Source of the DNA: JAWVZB01 sp033722375
GTDB taxonomy: Bacteria; Actinomycetota; Nitriliruptoria; Nitriliruptorales; Nitriliruptoraceae
Length of the DNA stretch: 21,754 nucleotides
Assembly: GCA_033722375.1 (NCBI GenBank)
Contig: JAWVZB010000052.1
Span: forward strand, 1 to 21,754
Direction: 5' to 3'
Made by a program: the position numbers and the translations under genes. Shown here piece by piece: positions 1-5,252 of this stretch. Under the pieces are notes generated by a model. The model worked only from the letters and a program-made list of their open reading frames with translations. It ran no database searches and was not told where the DNA came from. Every line of letters begins with the position of its first letter. The stretch's first letter is position 1.

Positions 1-1
1 C

Positions 2-316
2 CTGCTCACGCTGACCCTCGGCTACAAGGGGATCCGGGAGCCGGCAGGGCCGAAGGTCGACCCGGCGATCGTCGAGATCGCACTCATCCCCGGCGTGGCG
101 TTCGACGTGATGGGTGGACGACTCGGGCACGGCGGGGGGCACTACGACCGGCTCCTGGCCACCCTGCCCCACGGCGCGCTCCGGATCGGCGTCGCCTTCT
201 CGTGCCAGCTCGTCCCGCGGGTCCCGCGCAGCCCCGTCGACGAGCCGGTCGACATCGTCATCACGGAGCGGGCGACGTACCACACCCGGGCGCGGACCAC
301 CGACGTGCCCGGATGA
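2..316 (+). CDS. 5-formyltetrahydrofolate cyclo-ligase, C-terminal part (5' end outside window)
   Basis: The reading frame is open from the first bases and ends at TGA 314-316, so only the last ~104 residues are present. The visible protein contains the family's conserved segment GVAFD...GGRLGHGGGHYDRLL, the glycine-rich loop and tyrosine that form the ATP/folate site of the 5-FCL/MTHFS family. The enzyme converts 5-formyl-THF to 5,10-methenyl-THF using ATP in the cytosol. After the core the chain runs through the usual RIGVAFSCQLV strand and ends with a short tail. A GTG at 95 lies inside the conserved motif and is not the start. The next gene, an FmdB-type zinc ribbon, follows in the same direction; the 5-FCL then FmdB order is also seen in mycobacteria (Rv0992c-Rv0991c). 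The family assignment is firm; nothing can be said of the missing N-terminus. Confidence 0.95.
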   Translation: MLTLTLGYKGIREPAGPKVDPAIVEIALIPGVAFDVMGGRLGHGGGHYDRLLATLPHGALRIGVAFSCQLVPRVPRSPVDEPVDIVITERATYHTRARTTDVPG

Positions 317-330
317 CCCGTTCGGACGTC

Positions 331-359
331 TTGCGCACGCGCGCGCACGCCCGCATACT
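331..359 (+). promoter_or_regulatory. Candidate sigma70-type promoter for the FmdB/Ruc-like gene
   Basis: TTGCGC (331-336) and CATACT (354-359) are separated by 17 bases, placing the transcription start at about 366, inside the CIRCE operator. TACTCT (356-361) is an alternative -10. The -35 matches TTGACA at four of six positions. The spacing and the overlap of the predicted start with the operator support it; no experiment is available. Confidence 0.5.
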
Positions 360-364
360 CTGTG

Positions 365-391
365 TTGGCACTCTCGAACCGTGAGTGCCAA
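365..391. promoter_or_regulatory. CIRCE element (HrcA operator)
   Basis: TTGGCACTC, nine bases (tcgaaccgt), then GAGTGCCAA form a perfect 9-bp inverted repeat. The CIRCE consensus is TTAGCACTC-N9-GAGTGCTAA; this site differs at one base per arm, and the two changes compensate so the symmetry is kept. GC-shifted CIRCE variants of this kind are usual in actinobacteria. It overlaps the predicted transcription start of the downstream zinc-ribbon gene, the normal position for HrcA repression relieved by heat or protein-folding stress. Confidence 0.93.
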
Positions 392-443
392 GCCGGTGGC
401 GGCCCGCACCCACCGGCCCCGACGGACCCAAGGAGACAGGCCG

Positions 444-740
444 ATGCCCACCTACGAGTACGCGTGCCGCGACTGTGGCGAGCACCTCGAGGTGGTCCAG
501 TCCTTCAAGGACGACCCGCTGACCGAGTGCCCCAGCTGTGACGGCGAGCTCCGCAAGGTGTTCAGCGCCGCCGGCATCATCTTCAAGGGGTCGGGCTGGC
601 ACATCAAGGACTACGGGTCTTCGGGCAGCAGTGCCCCGACCTCCGACGCCCCGACCTCCGACGCCACGCCGTCCGACGCCAAGTCCTCCGACACCGCTAC
701 CACAGCAGCGAGCAGCGACGCCGAGTCGAAAAGCGCCTGA
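444..740 (+). CDS. FmdB-family zinc-ribbon protein, Ruc-like redox chaperone candidate
   Basis: A 98-residue protein starting at ATG 444, preceded by AAGGAG (430-435). Residues 1-57 are the FmdB/putative regulatory zinc-ribbon domain (MPTYEYAC start), with two CxxC pairs at C8/C11 and C29/C32 that should bind one zinc. Residues 58-98 are a Ser/Thr/Asp/Ala-rich, almost certainly disordered tail with degenerate five-residue repeats (PTSDA, PTSDA, TPSDA, KSSDT). This architecture matches Mycobacterium tuberculosis Rv0991c (Ruc), reported as a zinc-containing chaperone activated by oxidation, with a disordered C-terminus and membership of the HrcA regulon. The CIRCE site directly upstream and the neighbouring 5-FCL gene agree with that. 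Family assignment is firm; chaperone function is inferred from architecture, operator and synteny. Confidence 0.93.
   Translation: MPTYEYACRDCGEHLEVVQSFKDDPLTECPSCDGELRKVFSAAGIIFKGSGWHIKDYGSSGSSAPTSDAPTSDATPSDAKSSDTATTAASSDAESKSA
636..695 (+). repeat. 15-bp tandem repeat, four decaying copies, inside the zinc-ribbon gene
   Basis: Copies start at 636, 651, 666 and 681. The first two are identical (ccgacctccgacgcc); the third and fourth diverge but keep the tccgac core. They are in frame and encode five-residue units ending SDA or SDT in the disordered tail. Confidence 0.85.
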
Positions 741-772
741 CCGCCGCTCTCGTTTCCACAGGCGCGAGGTGA

Positions 773-806
773 TCCACCACCGATCGGTGGCGTGATCCGT
801 GGTGGA
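773..806. other. Overlapping, mutually exclusive inverted repeats upstream of the SAF gene
   Basis: A perfect 14-bp palindrome CCACCGATCGGTGG lies at 777-790. A second pair, TCCACCAC (773-780) and GTGGTGGA (799-806), is perfectly complementary and shares bases 777-780 with the first, so the two stems cannot form together. GTGATCC also occurs directly repeated at 769 and 792. The cluster sits between the zinc-ribbon stop and the SAF start at 815. It could be an operator or an RNA switch; no T-tract follows, so a classic terminator is unlikely. Confidence 0.5.
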
Positions 807-814
807 CTGCGGGC

Positions 815-1459
815 ATGCACCTCCCGCGGTTGTTCGACGGTCCGCCACCGACGCTGCCTCGGATCCTCGACGAGCTGTCCGAGCGCTGGTGGTCGCTCAC
901 GCCCCGCGTGCGTTTCGCCGCGGCCGGTGCCGTCACAGCGGTGATCCTGCTGCTGGCCTCCTCGGTCACCGACGCCGAGCCCACCGTGCCCGTCCTCGTG
1001 GCAGCCACCGACCTGCAGCCGGGCGCGGCGATCACCTCGACGGACGTCCACCCCGCCCAGCGCCCCGCCAGCACCGTGCCCCCCGCTGCCGTCGCCGAGC
1101 TACCGGCCGACGCTCGCGCCGTGTCAGCGATCCCGCGGGGCGCGGTGCTCACCACCCTCCACCTCGCCCGCGACGGCCTGGCCGCCGCCGTCGAGCCGGG
1201 CCGTGTGGCGGTCGCCGTCCCTCGCGAGACGCTGCCTGCGGCGATCGCCGTCGGCCAGCGGGTCGACCTGCTGTCGGGCACCCCCGACGGGCGGGGGGAC
1301 GTCCTGGCGTCAGCGGCCCGGGTCCTCGGCGGCGACGGGGACCACACCTGGTTCGAGGTGTCACGTGCCGAGGCGGCACGGGTGGCTGCCGCCTCCTCCT
1401 GGGGCAGCATCGGCGTGTCGGTGCTGGCACCGGACGGACGGACACGACACGACCAGTAG
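815..1459 (+). CDS. Membrane-anchored SAF-domain protein (CpaB/RcpC-like)
   Basis: A 214-residue protein starting at ATG 815. A short basic cytoplasmic segment is followed by one hydrophobic helix (about residues 32-51), then an extracytoplasmic SAF domain (about 57-125) with the typical VLVAATDLQPGAAIT strand-turn pattern and the RAVSAIPRGAVLT segment. A second beta-rich region (about 126-205) follows. The topology is that of CpaB/RcpC pilus-assembly proteins, but no Flp pilus, secretion ATPase or prepilin genes are visible here. In several actinobacteria a stand-alone SAF protein follows FmdB, so an envelope role unconnected with pili is likely. The exact function is unknown. It is co-directional with uppP, 36 bases downstream. 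Confidence 0.8.
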   Translation: MHLPRLFDGPPPTLPRILDELSERWWSLTPRVRFAAAGAVTAVILLLASSVTDAEPTVPVLVAATDLQPGAAITSTDVHPAQRPASTVPPAAVAELPADARAVSAIPRGAVLTTLHLARDGLAAAVEPGRVAVAVPRETLPAAIAVGQRVDLLSGTPDGRGDVLASAARVLGGDGDHTWFEVSRAEAARVAAASSWGSIGVSVLAPDGRTRHDQ

Positions 1460-1495
1460 GCTCCCCGGGCCGCTCCCGCCCACCGCGGTCGCTCC

Positions 1496-2395
1496 GTGCT
1501 CCAGACCATCGTGCTCGGCCTCGTCCAGGGCCTGACCGAGTTCCTCCCCGTCTCGTCGTCGGGCCACCTCGTCGTGATCCCCTACCTGCTGTCGTGGCCC
1601 CAGCCCCCGCTCGCGTTCGACGTCGCGCTGCACTTCGGGACGCTCCTGGCCGTCGTGTGGTACTTCGCTGCCGACCTGTGGTACCTCGCGACCCGTTCGG
1701 TCGGGGCGGGCGTCGTCGCGGACGGCGAGGCCGCCCGTGCACGCCGCACCATCGGGCTGCTCGCGGTGGCGTCGGTTCCGGCGGCCGTGGTCGGCTACGT
1801 CTTCGAGGGCTTCTTCGAGGGGCTGTTCGAGCAGTCGGTCCGCCCGGTGGCGGCGTTCCTCCTGCTGACGGCCCTCCTGCTCTACGCCGCCGAGTACCTC
1901 CGCCGGCGGCGGGCAGCGGCTGCCCTCGGCACCGAGCCCTCCGAGCTCCCCGCACACCAGGAGGCGCTGGACGTCGGGCGGGGCGAGGACACCACGGGCT
2001 GGCTCGACTCGATCGTGATGGGGCTGGCCCAGGCCTTGGCGATCTTCCCCGGCATCTCCCGGTCCGGCGCCACGATCGCGGCGGGGATGCTGCGCGGGAT
2101 CTCACGGGAGGGCGCCGCCCGGTTCTCGTTCCTGATGTCGATCCCGGTGATCTTCGGGGCGTCGCTGTTCAAGCTCCCGGACCTGCTGGGGGACGACACG
2201 ACCCGGCTCTACTCGAACGCCGAGATCGCTGTCGGGGTCCTCGCCGCCGCCCTGTCCGGGTACTGGGCCATCCGCTTCCTGCTCCGGCTCGTGTCGAGCG
2301 AGGACCTCACCGGCTTCGCGCGGTACGTGGTGCTGTTCGCGATCGTCACGTTCGTCGGCTCGCTGTGGCTCGGACCCGTCTCGCAGGTCCAGTGA
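1496..2395 (+). CDS. uppP: Undecaprenyl-diphosphatase UppP (BacA)
   Basis: A 299-residue polytopic membrane protein with GTG start at 1496. It carries both signature regions: QGLTEFLPVSSSGHL near the N-terminus (E15, S20-S22, H24) and FPGISRSGAT in the second half, the residues that form the phosphatase site. Hydrophobic segments fit the family's topology. The enzyme dephosphorylates undecaprenyl-PP to recycle the lipid carrier for peptidoglycan and other wall polymers, and gives bacitracin tolerance when abundant. It is slightly longer than E. coli UppP because of a charged loop around residues 136-160. No clear Shine-Dalgarno precedes the GTG; the conserved motif starts nine residues in, which leaves no better downstream start. 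Confidence 0.97.
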   Translation: MLQTIVLGLVQGLTEFLPVSSSGHLVVIPYLLSWPQPPLAFDVALHFGTLLAVVWYFAADLWYLATRSVGAGVVADGEAARARRTIGLLAVASVPAAVVGYVFEGFFEGLFEQSVRPVAAFLLLTALLLYAAEYLRRRRAAAALGTEPSELPAHQEALDVGRGEDTTGWLDSIVMGLAQALAIFPGISRSGATIAAGMLRGISREGAARFSFLMSIPVIFGASLFKLPDLLGDDTTRLYSNAEIAVGVLAAALSGYWAIRFLLRLVSSEDLTGFARYVVLFAIVTFVGSLWLGPVSQVQ

Positions 2396-2397
2396 CC

Positions 2398-2429
2398 CGA
2401 GCCCGGCGGGCGCTCCAGCCGTCGGCTCG
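2398..2429. terminator. Hairpin between convergent uppP and S9 peptidase genes
   Basis: CGAGCC (2398-2403) pairs with GGCTCG (2424-2429), and CGGC (2404-2407) with GCCG (2418-2421), giving a ten-pair stem with a two-base bulge and a ten-base loop. It begins two bases after the uppP stop and ends seven bases before the S9 stop. No T-tract follows on either strand, so it may act as a U-less, bidirectional hairpin or with Rho. Confidence 0.5.
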
Positions 2430-2435
2430 CCCCGC

Positions 2436-4265
2436 CTAGCCCGCGAGCACGTCCTCAAGGAACGCCGCGACCTTCGGGTAGGCATCCACGCGGTTCGTGA
2501 GCTTGGCGAGCCCGTGTCCCTCGTCGTCGTAGACGAGCAGCTCGCTCCTGATGCCGTTGCGCTCGAGGACGTCGTGGAGCTGTTCCGCCTCGCTCAGCGG
2601 CACCCGCGGATCGTTCTTGCCGTGGATGATGAACAACGGGGCGCGCATCTCGTCGACGTGGGTGATCGGCGACGCCTCCTCCAGGAAGTCGCGGTCGTGC
2701 TCGAGCGAGCCGTACTCACGCTCACGGAACTTGCGCCGCCAGCTCGACGTGTTCTCGAGGAAGGTCACGAGGCTCGAGATCCCAACGACGTCCACCCCCG
2801 CCGCCCACCGGTCGGGCTGGAACGCGAGCCCGGCGAGCACCATGTAGCCGCCGTACGACCCTCCGTACAGGGCGCAACGGTCCGGGTCGAGGTCGTCGGT
2901 GCCCGCGATCCAGTCGTGGAGCGCACCGAGGTCGGCGACCGAGTCGAGCCGCTTCTCGACGTCGTCGAGGTGCTCGTAGGTCTTGCCGTAGCCGGTCGAA
3001 CCACGGACGTTGGGGGCCACGACGGCGAACCCGCGCGCGACGAGGTACTGCACCAAGGGCGAGAACGACGGCCGGTATTGGCTCTCGGGCCCCCCGTGGA
3101 CCACGACGACAACGGGGCGGCGTCCCTCCGGCGGCGTCGTGGGGCGGAACACGAAGGCAGGCACCTCGAGACCGTCGAACGACGGGAACCGGACCAGCTC
3201 GGGGTCGACGAACGTCGCCGGATCGACGTCGCAGGGGCTGCTCGTCAGACGCTCCAGCTCCCCGGTGTCGGTGTCGAGGTGCCAGACGTCCCCGGGAACG
3301 GCCGACGACGAGTAGGAGAACGCGAGCTGGCTCCCGTCTCGGCTGAAGCGGTACCCGCCCGCGACGCCGACCCCGGGGAGCTCGTCCAGAGGCACACGCC
3401 TGGTCACCGTCAGGGTGTAGGGGTCCCGCAGCTCCGCCTCCGAGATACCGTCGACGTTGCGGGCAACCAGCAGGTGCCTCCCGGTCCAGTCGATGCCGCA
3501 GCCGGTGTCCCAGTCGCCCTCGATCACGTAGTTCCAGCTTCCCCTGTCGACGTCGTAGCGAGCGATGGCGACGGTCTCGCGACCGACGTCCGTGGCGAAG
3601 AAGAACGCGCTCCCGTCGGGCAGCCACGACGGCGCCCCGACCGTCGCCTCCCCGTCGTGGGGCGCGATCTCCACCAGCTCGCCCGTCTCGCGGTCGAGGA
3701 GGCGCAGCTCGTTGTCCCCCGGCTTCTCCGTCAGACTCGAGATGGCCAGGTACCGCCCGTTCGGCGAGAAGCCGGCGGCACCGTTCCAGCCACCGACCTC
3801 GTAGACCGGCGTCTCGTCCCCGGAGCCGAGGTCGCGGACGATGACGTCGAAGTCGGTGCCGTTGCGACGGTTGGTGGCGTACGCCAGCCAGCGTCCATCC
3901 CGGCTGACCCCGCCGGGGCGGTGGATGTGATCGGGGTCGACGACGAGCGGTTCGAGGTCTTGGGGGTCGGTGACGGGGGCGTCATGATCGTCGCCGGTGA
4001 GGTAGAGCTGGTGGCGCTCGTTGCCGCCGGCATCCATGGCGAGGAGCAACCGTCGTTCGTGGGGCAGGTAGCCGCCGCCGACCGGCTCCTCGAAGTCCGT
4101 GAGCTGGAGCAGCTCGCCGCCGTGCGACGGCATCCGGAAGAGCTGGGACGTCCCCGGGCGGTTGGAGGAGACGAGCAGATGCTCGCCGGTCGGGGAGAAC
4201 CCCGACGGAGATGCACTGCGGATCTCGAGGTAGGAGCGGACGTCCGGCACGTGTGAGGATCCCAT
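2436..4265 (-). CDS. S9 (prolyl oligopeptidase) family serine hydrolase
   Basis: A 609-residue protein with no signal peptide, so probably cytosolic. Residues about 15-350 form a beta-propeller made of repeated FSPNGRYLA/WLPDGS-type blades, and about 360-609 an alpha/beta-hydrolase domain. The triad is visible: Ser470 in GGSYGGYM, Asp552 in GKNDPRVP and His584 in DDEGHG; the VVHGGP oxyanion segment is also present. This is the acylaminoacyl-peptidase/dipeptidyl-peptidase branch, which cleaves short peptides. The start at ATG 4265 lacks a Shine-Dalgarno, but TACGCT (complement of 4273-4278) sits at the distance expected of a leaderless -10, so translation may begin at the 5' end of the mRNA. 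It is divergent from a histidine kinase. The substrate is unknown. Confidence 0.93.
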   Translation of the reverse strand: MGSSHVPDVRSYLEIRSASPSGFSPTGEHLLVSSNRPGTSQLFRMPSHGGELLQLTDFEEPVGGGYLPHERRLLLAMDAGGNERHQLYLTGDDHDAPVTDPQDLEPLVVDPDHIHRPGGVSRDGRWLAYATNRRNGTDFDVIVRDLGSGDETPVYEVGGWNGAAGFSPNGRYLAISSLTEKPGDNELRLLDRETGELVEIAPHDGEATVGAPSWLPDGSAFFFATDVGRETVAIARYDVDRGSWNYVIEGDWDTGCGIDWTGRHLLVARNVDGISEAELRDPYTLTVTRRVPLDELPGVGVAGGYRFSRDGSQLAFSYSSSAVPGDVWHLDTDTGELERLTSSPCDVDPATFVDPELVRFPSFDGLEVPAFVFRPTTPPEGRRPVVVVVHGGPESQYRPSFSPLVQYLVARGFAVVAPNVRGSTGYGKTYEHLDDVEKRLDSVADLGALHDWIAGTDDLDPDRCALYGGSYGGYMVLAGLAFQPDRWAAGVDVVGISSLVTFLENTSSWRRKFREREYGSLEHDRDFLEEASPITHVDEMRAPLFIIHGKNDPRVPLSEAEQLHDVLERNGIRSELLVYDDEGHGLAKLTNRVDAYPKVAAFLEDVLAG

Positions 4266-4274
4266 CTGTGACAG
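4266..4274. promoter_or_regulatory. CTGT-G-ACAG dyad overlapping the predicted S9 promoter
   Basis: A 9-bp dyad directly 5' of the S9 peptidase start codon, overlapping the putative minus-strand -10 TACGCT (complement of 4273-4278). Its half-site GTGAC/GTCAC recurs in the flanks of the dyad at 4331-4359. It could be an operator, but it is short. Confidence 0.3.
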
Positions 4275-4284
4275 CGTAGAGTGA

Positions 4285-4359
4285 TGTCTGTAGGCTGGCA
4301 GACAACGGTGCGTAGTCTCACAAGCACCGTGTGACGTTGGGACATCTGTCCCATGTCAC
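4285..4359. promoter_or_regulatory. Three end-to-end inverted repeats in the divergent S9/kinase control region
   Basis: Dyad A is TGTCTG-N8-CAGACA (4285-4304). Dyad B is ACGGTGC-N12-GCACCGT (4305-4330). Dyad C is GTGAC-gtt-GGGACA-tc-TGTCCC-at-GTCAC (4331-4359). They abut with no bases between them. Each can fold as a hairpin in RNA of either strand, or act as tandem operator sites. Dyad C covers the most upstream possible start codon of the kinase (ATG 4353). TAGTCT at 4313-4318, in the loop of B, could be a plus-strand -10. No known riboswitch or regulator motif was recognised. Confidence 0.65.
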
Positions 4360-4475
4360 CGACGGTGGCGACGGAGGAAGATGGGGCTGTCACCGTGGAG
4401 ATGACGACTCACCGAGAGGTTCCGCAGGCACCGGAACCCGATCGCTACTCCGGGGGGAGAGGGGTAGGTCCCACC

Positions 4476-5237
4476 ATGGTGGAGGCCGAACACGACGGGG
4501 CGAGCCCGGATCTGTTGATGTCCACGCTCTCGCACGACTTGCGGGGGCCGCTGACGACGATCTCGGCGTTGGCGCACACGCTCCAGATGCATGACGACCG
4601 CCTCGATCGCGATATCCGCCAGGATCTCCTGGGGCGGATCGCGAGCAAGGCCGACTCGCTCGCAGACCTCGTCACCGAACTGCTCGACCTGACCCGGTTC
4701 GAATACGGCGTCGTCACCCCGAAACCCGAGACCCTCGGGCTCCGCGCGTTCGCGACGCGCGTCGTCAGCAAGATCGACGGCAGCGAGCGTGTCGCCATCC
4801 GGCTCCCCGACGTCTCGGTGCGCATGGACCCGATGATGATGGGGCGGATCCTCACGAACCTGATCGCCAACGCGCTCCAACACTCCGGGCCCGACACCCA
4901 CGTCTGGGTCGAAGGTGGTCCCAGGAACGACGGGATCGAGATCCGTGTGGAGGACAACGGCGACGGCGTCCCGCACGAGCAACGCGAGCACCTGTTCGAC
5001 GCCGTCCACGCCTCGACGACCGACGAGGGACACGGGTTCGGACTGGCTGCCGTCGCGAGGTTCGCGCGTCTCCAAGGAGGCGACGTCGAGGTCAGCGACC
5101 GCCCGGGGGGCGGGGCGAGCTTCCGCGTCTGGATCCCCCACCCAGCCGAAGCGAACACCGACAGCCACGCAGACGACGAGGTCAGCCTCCGGATCGTGCC
5201 CGGCGAGATCGAGGAGCTCGGGGAGCGCTCGCGCTAG
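4476..5237 (+). CDS. Soluble sensor histidine kinase without an evident sensor domain
   Basis: From ATG 4476 the protein has 253 residues. It has a HisKA dimerisation helix with phospho-acceptor His20 in SHDLRGPL, then a HATPase_c domain with N-box (Asn132 in NLIANALQHS), G1 box (Asp160 in DNGDGV) and a GHGFGLA G2 box. There is no transmembrane helix, PAS, GAF or HAMP domain, so it should be cytosolic and sense through a partner. The frame is open back to ATG 4353, but that codon lies in an inverted repeat without a Shine-Dalgarno. Codons 4353-4475 also have clearly lower third-position GC than the rest, and a purine-rich GGGGGGAGAGGGG stretch precedes 4476. No response regulator is adjacent; a lone receiver gene lies at 18089-18532. 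The start is the main uncertainty. Confidence 0.88.
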   Translation: MVEAEHDGASPDLLMSTLSHDLRGPLTTISALAHTLQMHDDRLDRDIRQDLLGRIASKADSLADLVTELLDLTRFEYGVVTPKPETLGLRAFATRVVSKIDGSERVAIRLPDVSVRMDPMMMGRILTNLIANALQHSGPDTHVWVEGGPRNDGIEIRVEDNGDGVPHEQREHLFDAVHASTTDEGHGFGLAAVARFARLQGGDVEVSDRPGGGASFRVWIPHPAEANTDSHADDEVSLRIVPGEIEELGERSR

Positions 5238-5252
5238 GTAGCGGCACCTACC
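5237..5252. terminator. Small hairpin spanning the convergent kinase and ettA stops
   Basis: GGTAG (5237-5241), loop cggcac, CTACC (5248-5252). The stop codons of the kinase (TAG 5235-5237) and of ettA (complement of 5248-5250) fall in the two arms. Only 10 bases separate the genes. The stem is five pairs without a T-tract, so termination activity is uncertain. Confidence 0.3.

Noticed and set aside
815..1459. Flp/Tad pilus locus suggested by the CpaB-like SAF protein
   Set aside because: No secretion ATPase, TadB/C, prepilin or peptidase gene nearby; neighbours are housekeeping.
799..2439. 546-codon plus-strand frame through the SAF and uppP genes
   Set aside because: Arg/Pro/Gly-rich translation typical of an out-of-frame read; SAF and UppP motifs are in other frames.
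2514..4256. 580-codon open frame on the plus strand opposite the S9 peptidase
   Set aside because: It mirrors the GC-rich codons of the minus-strand gene, has no recognisable domain, and the minus-strand protein has a full catalytic triad.
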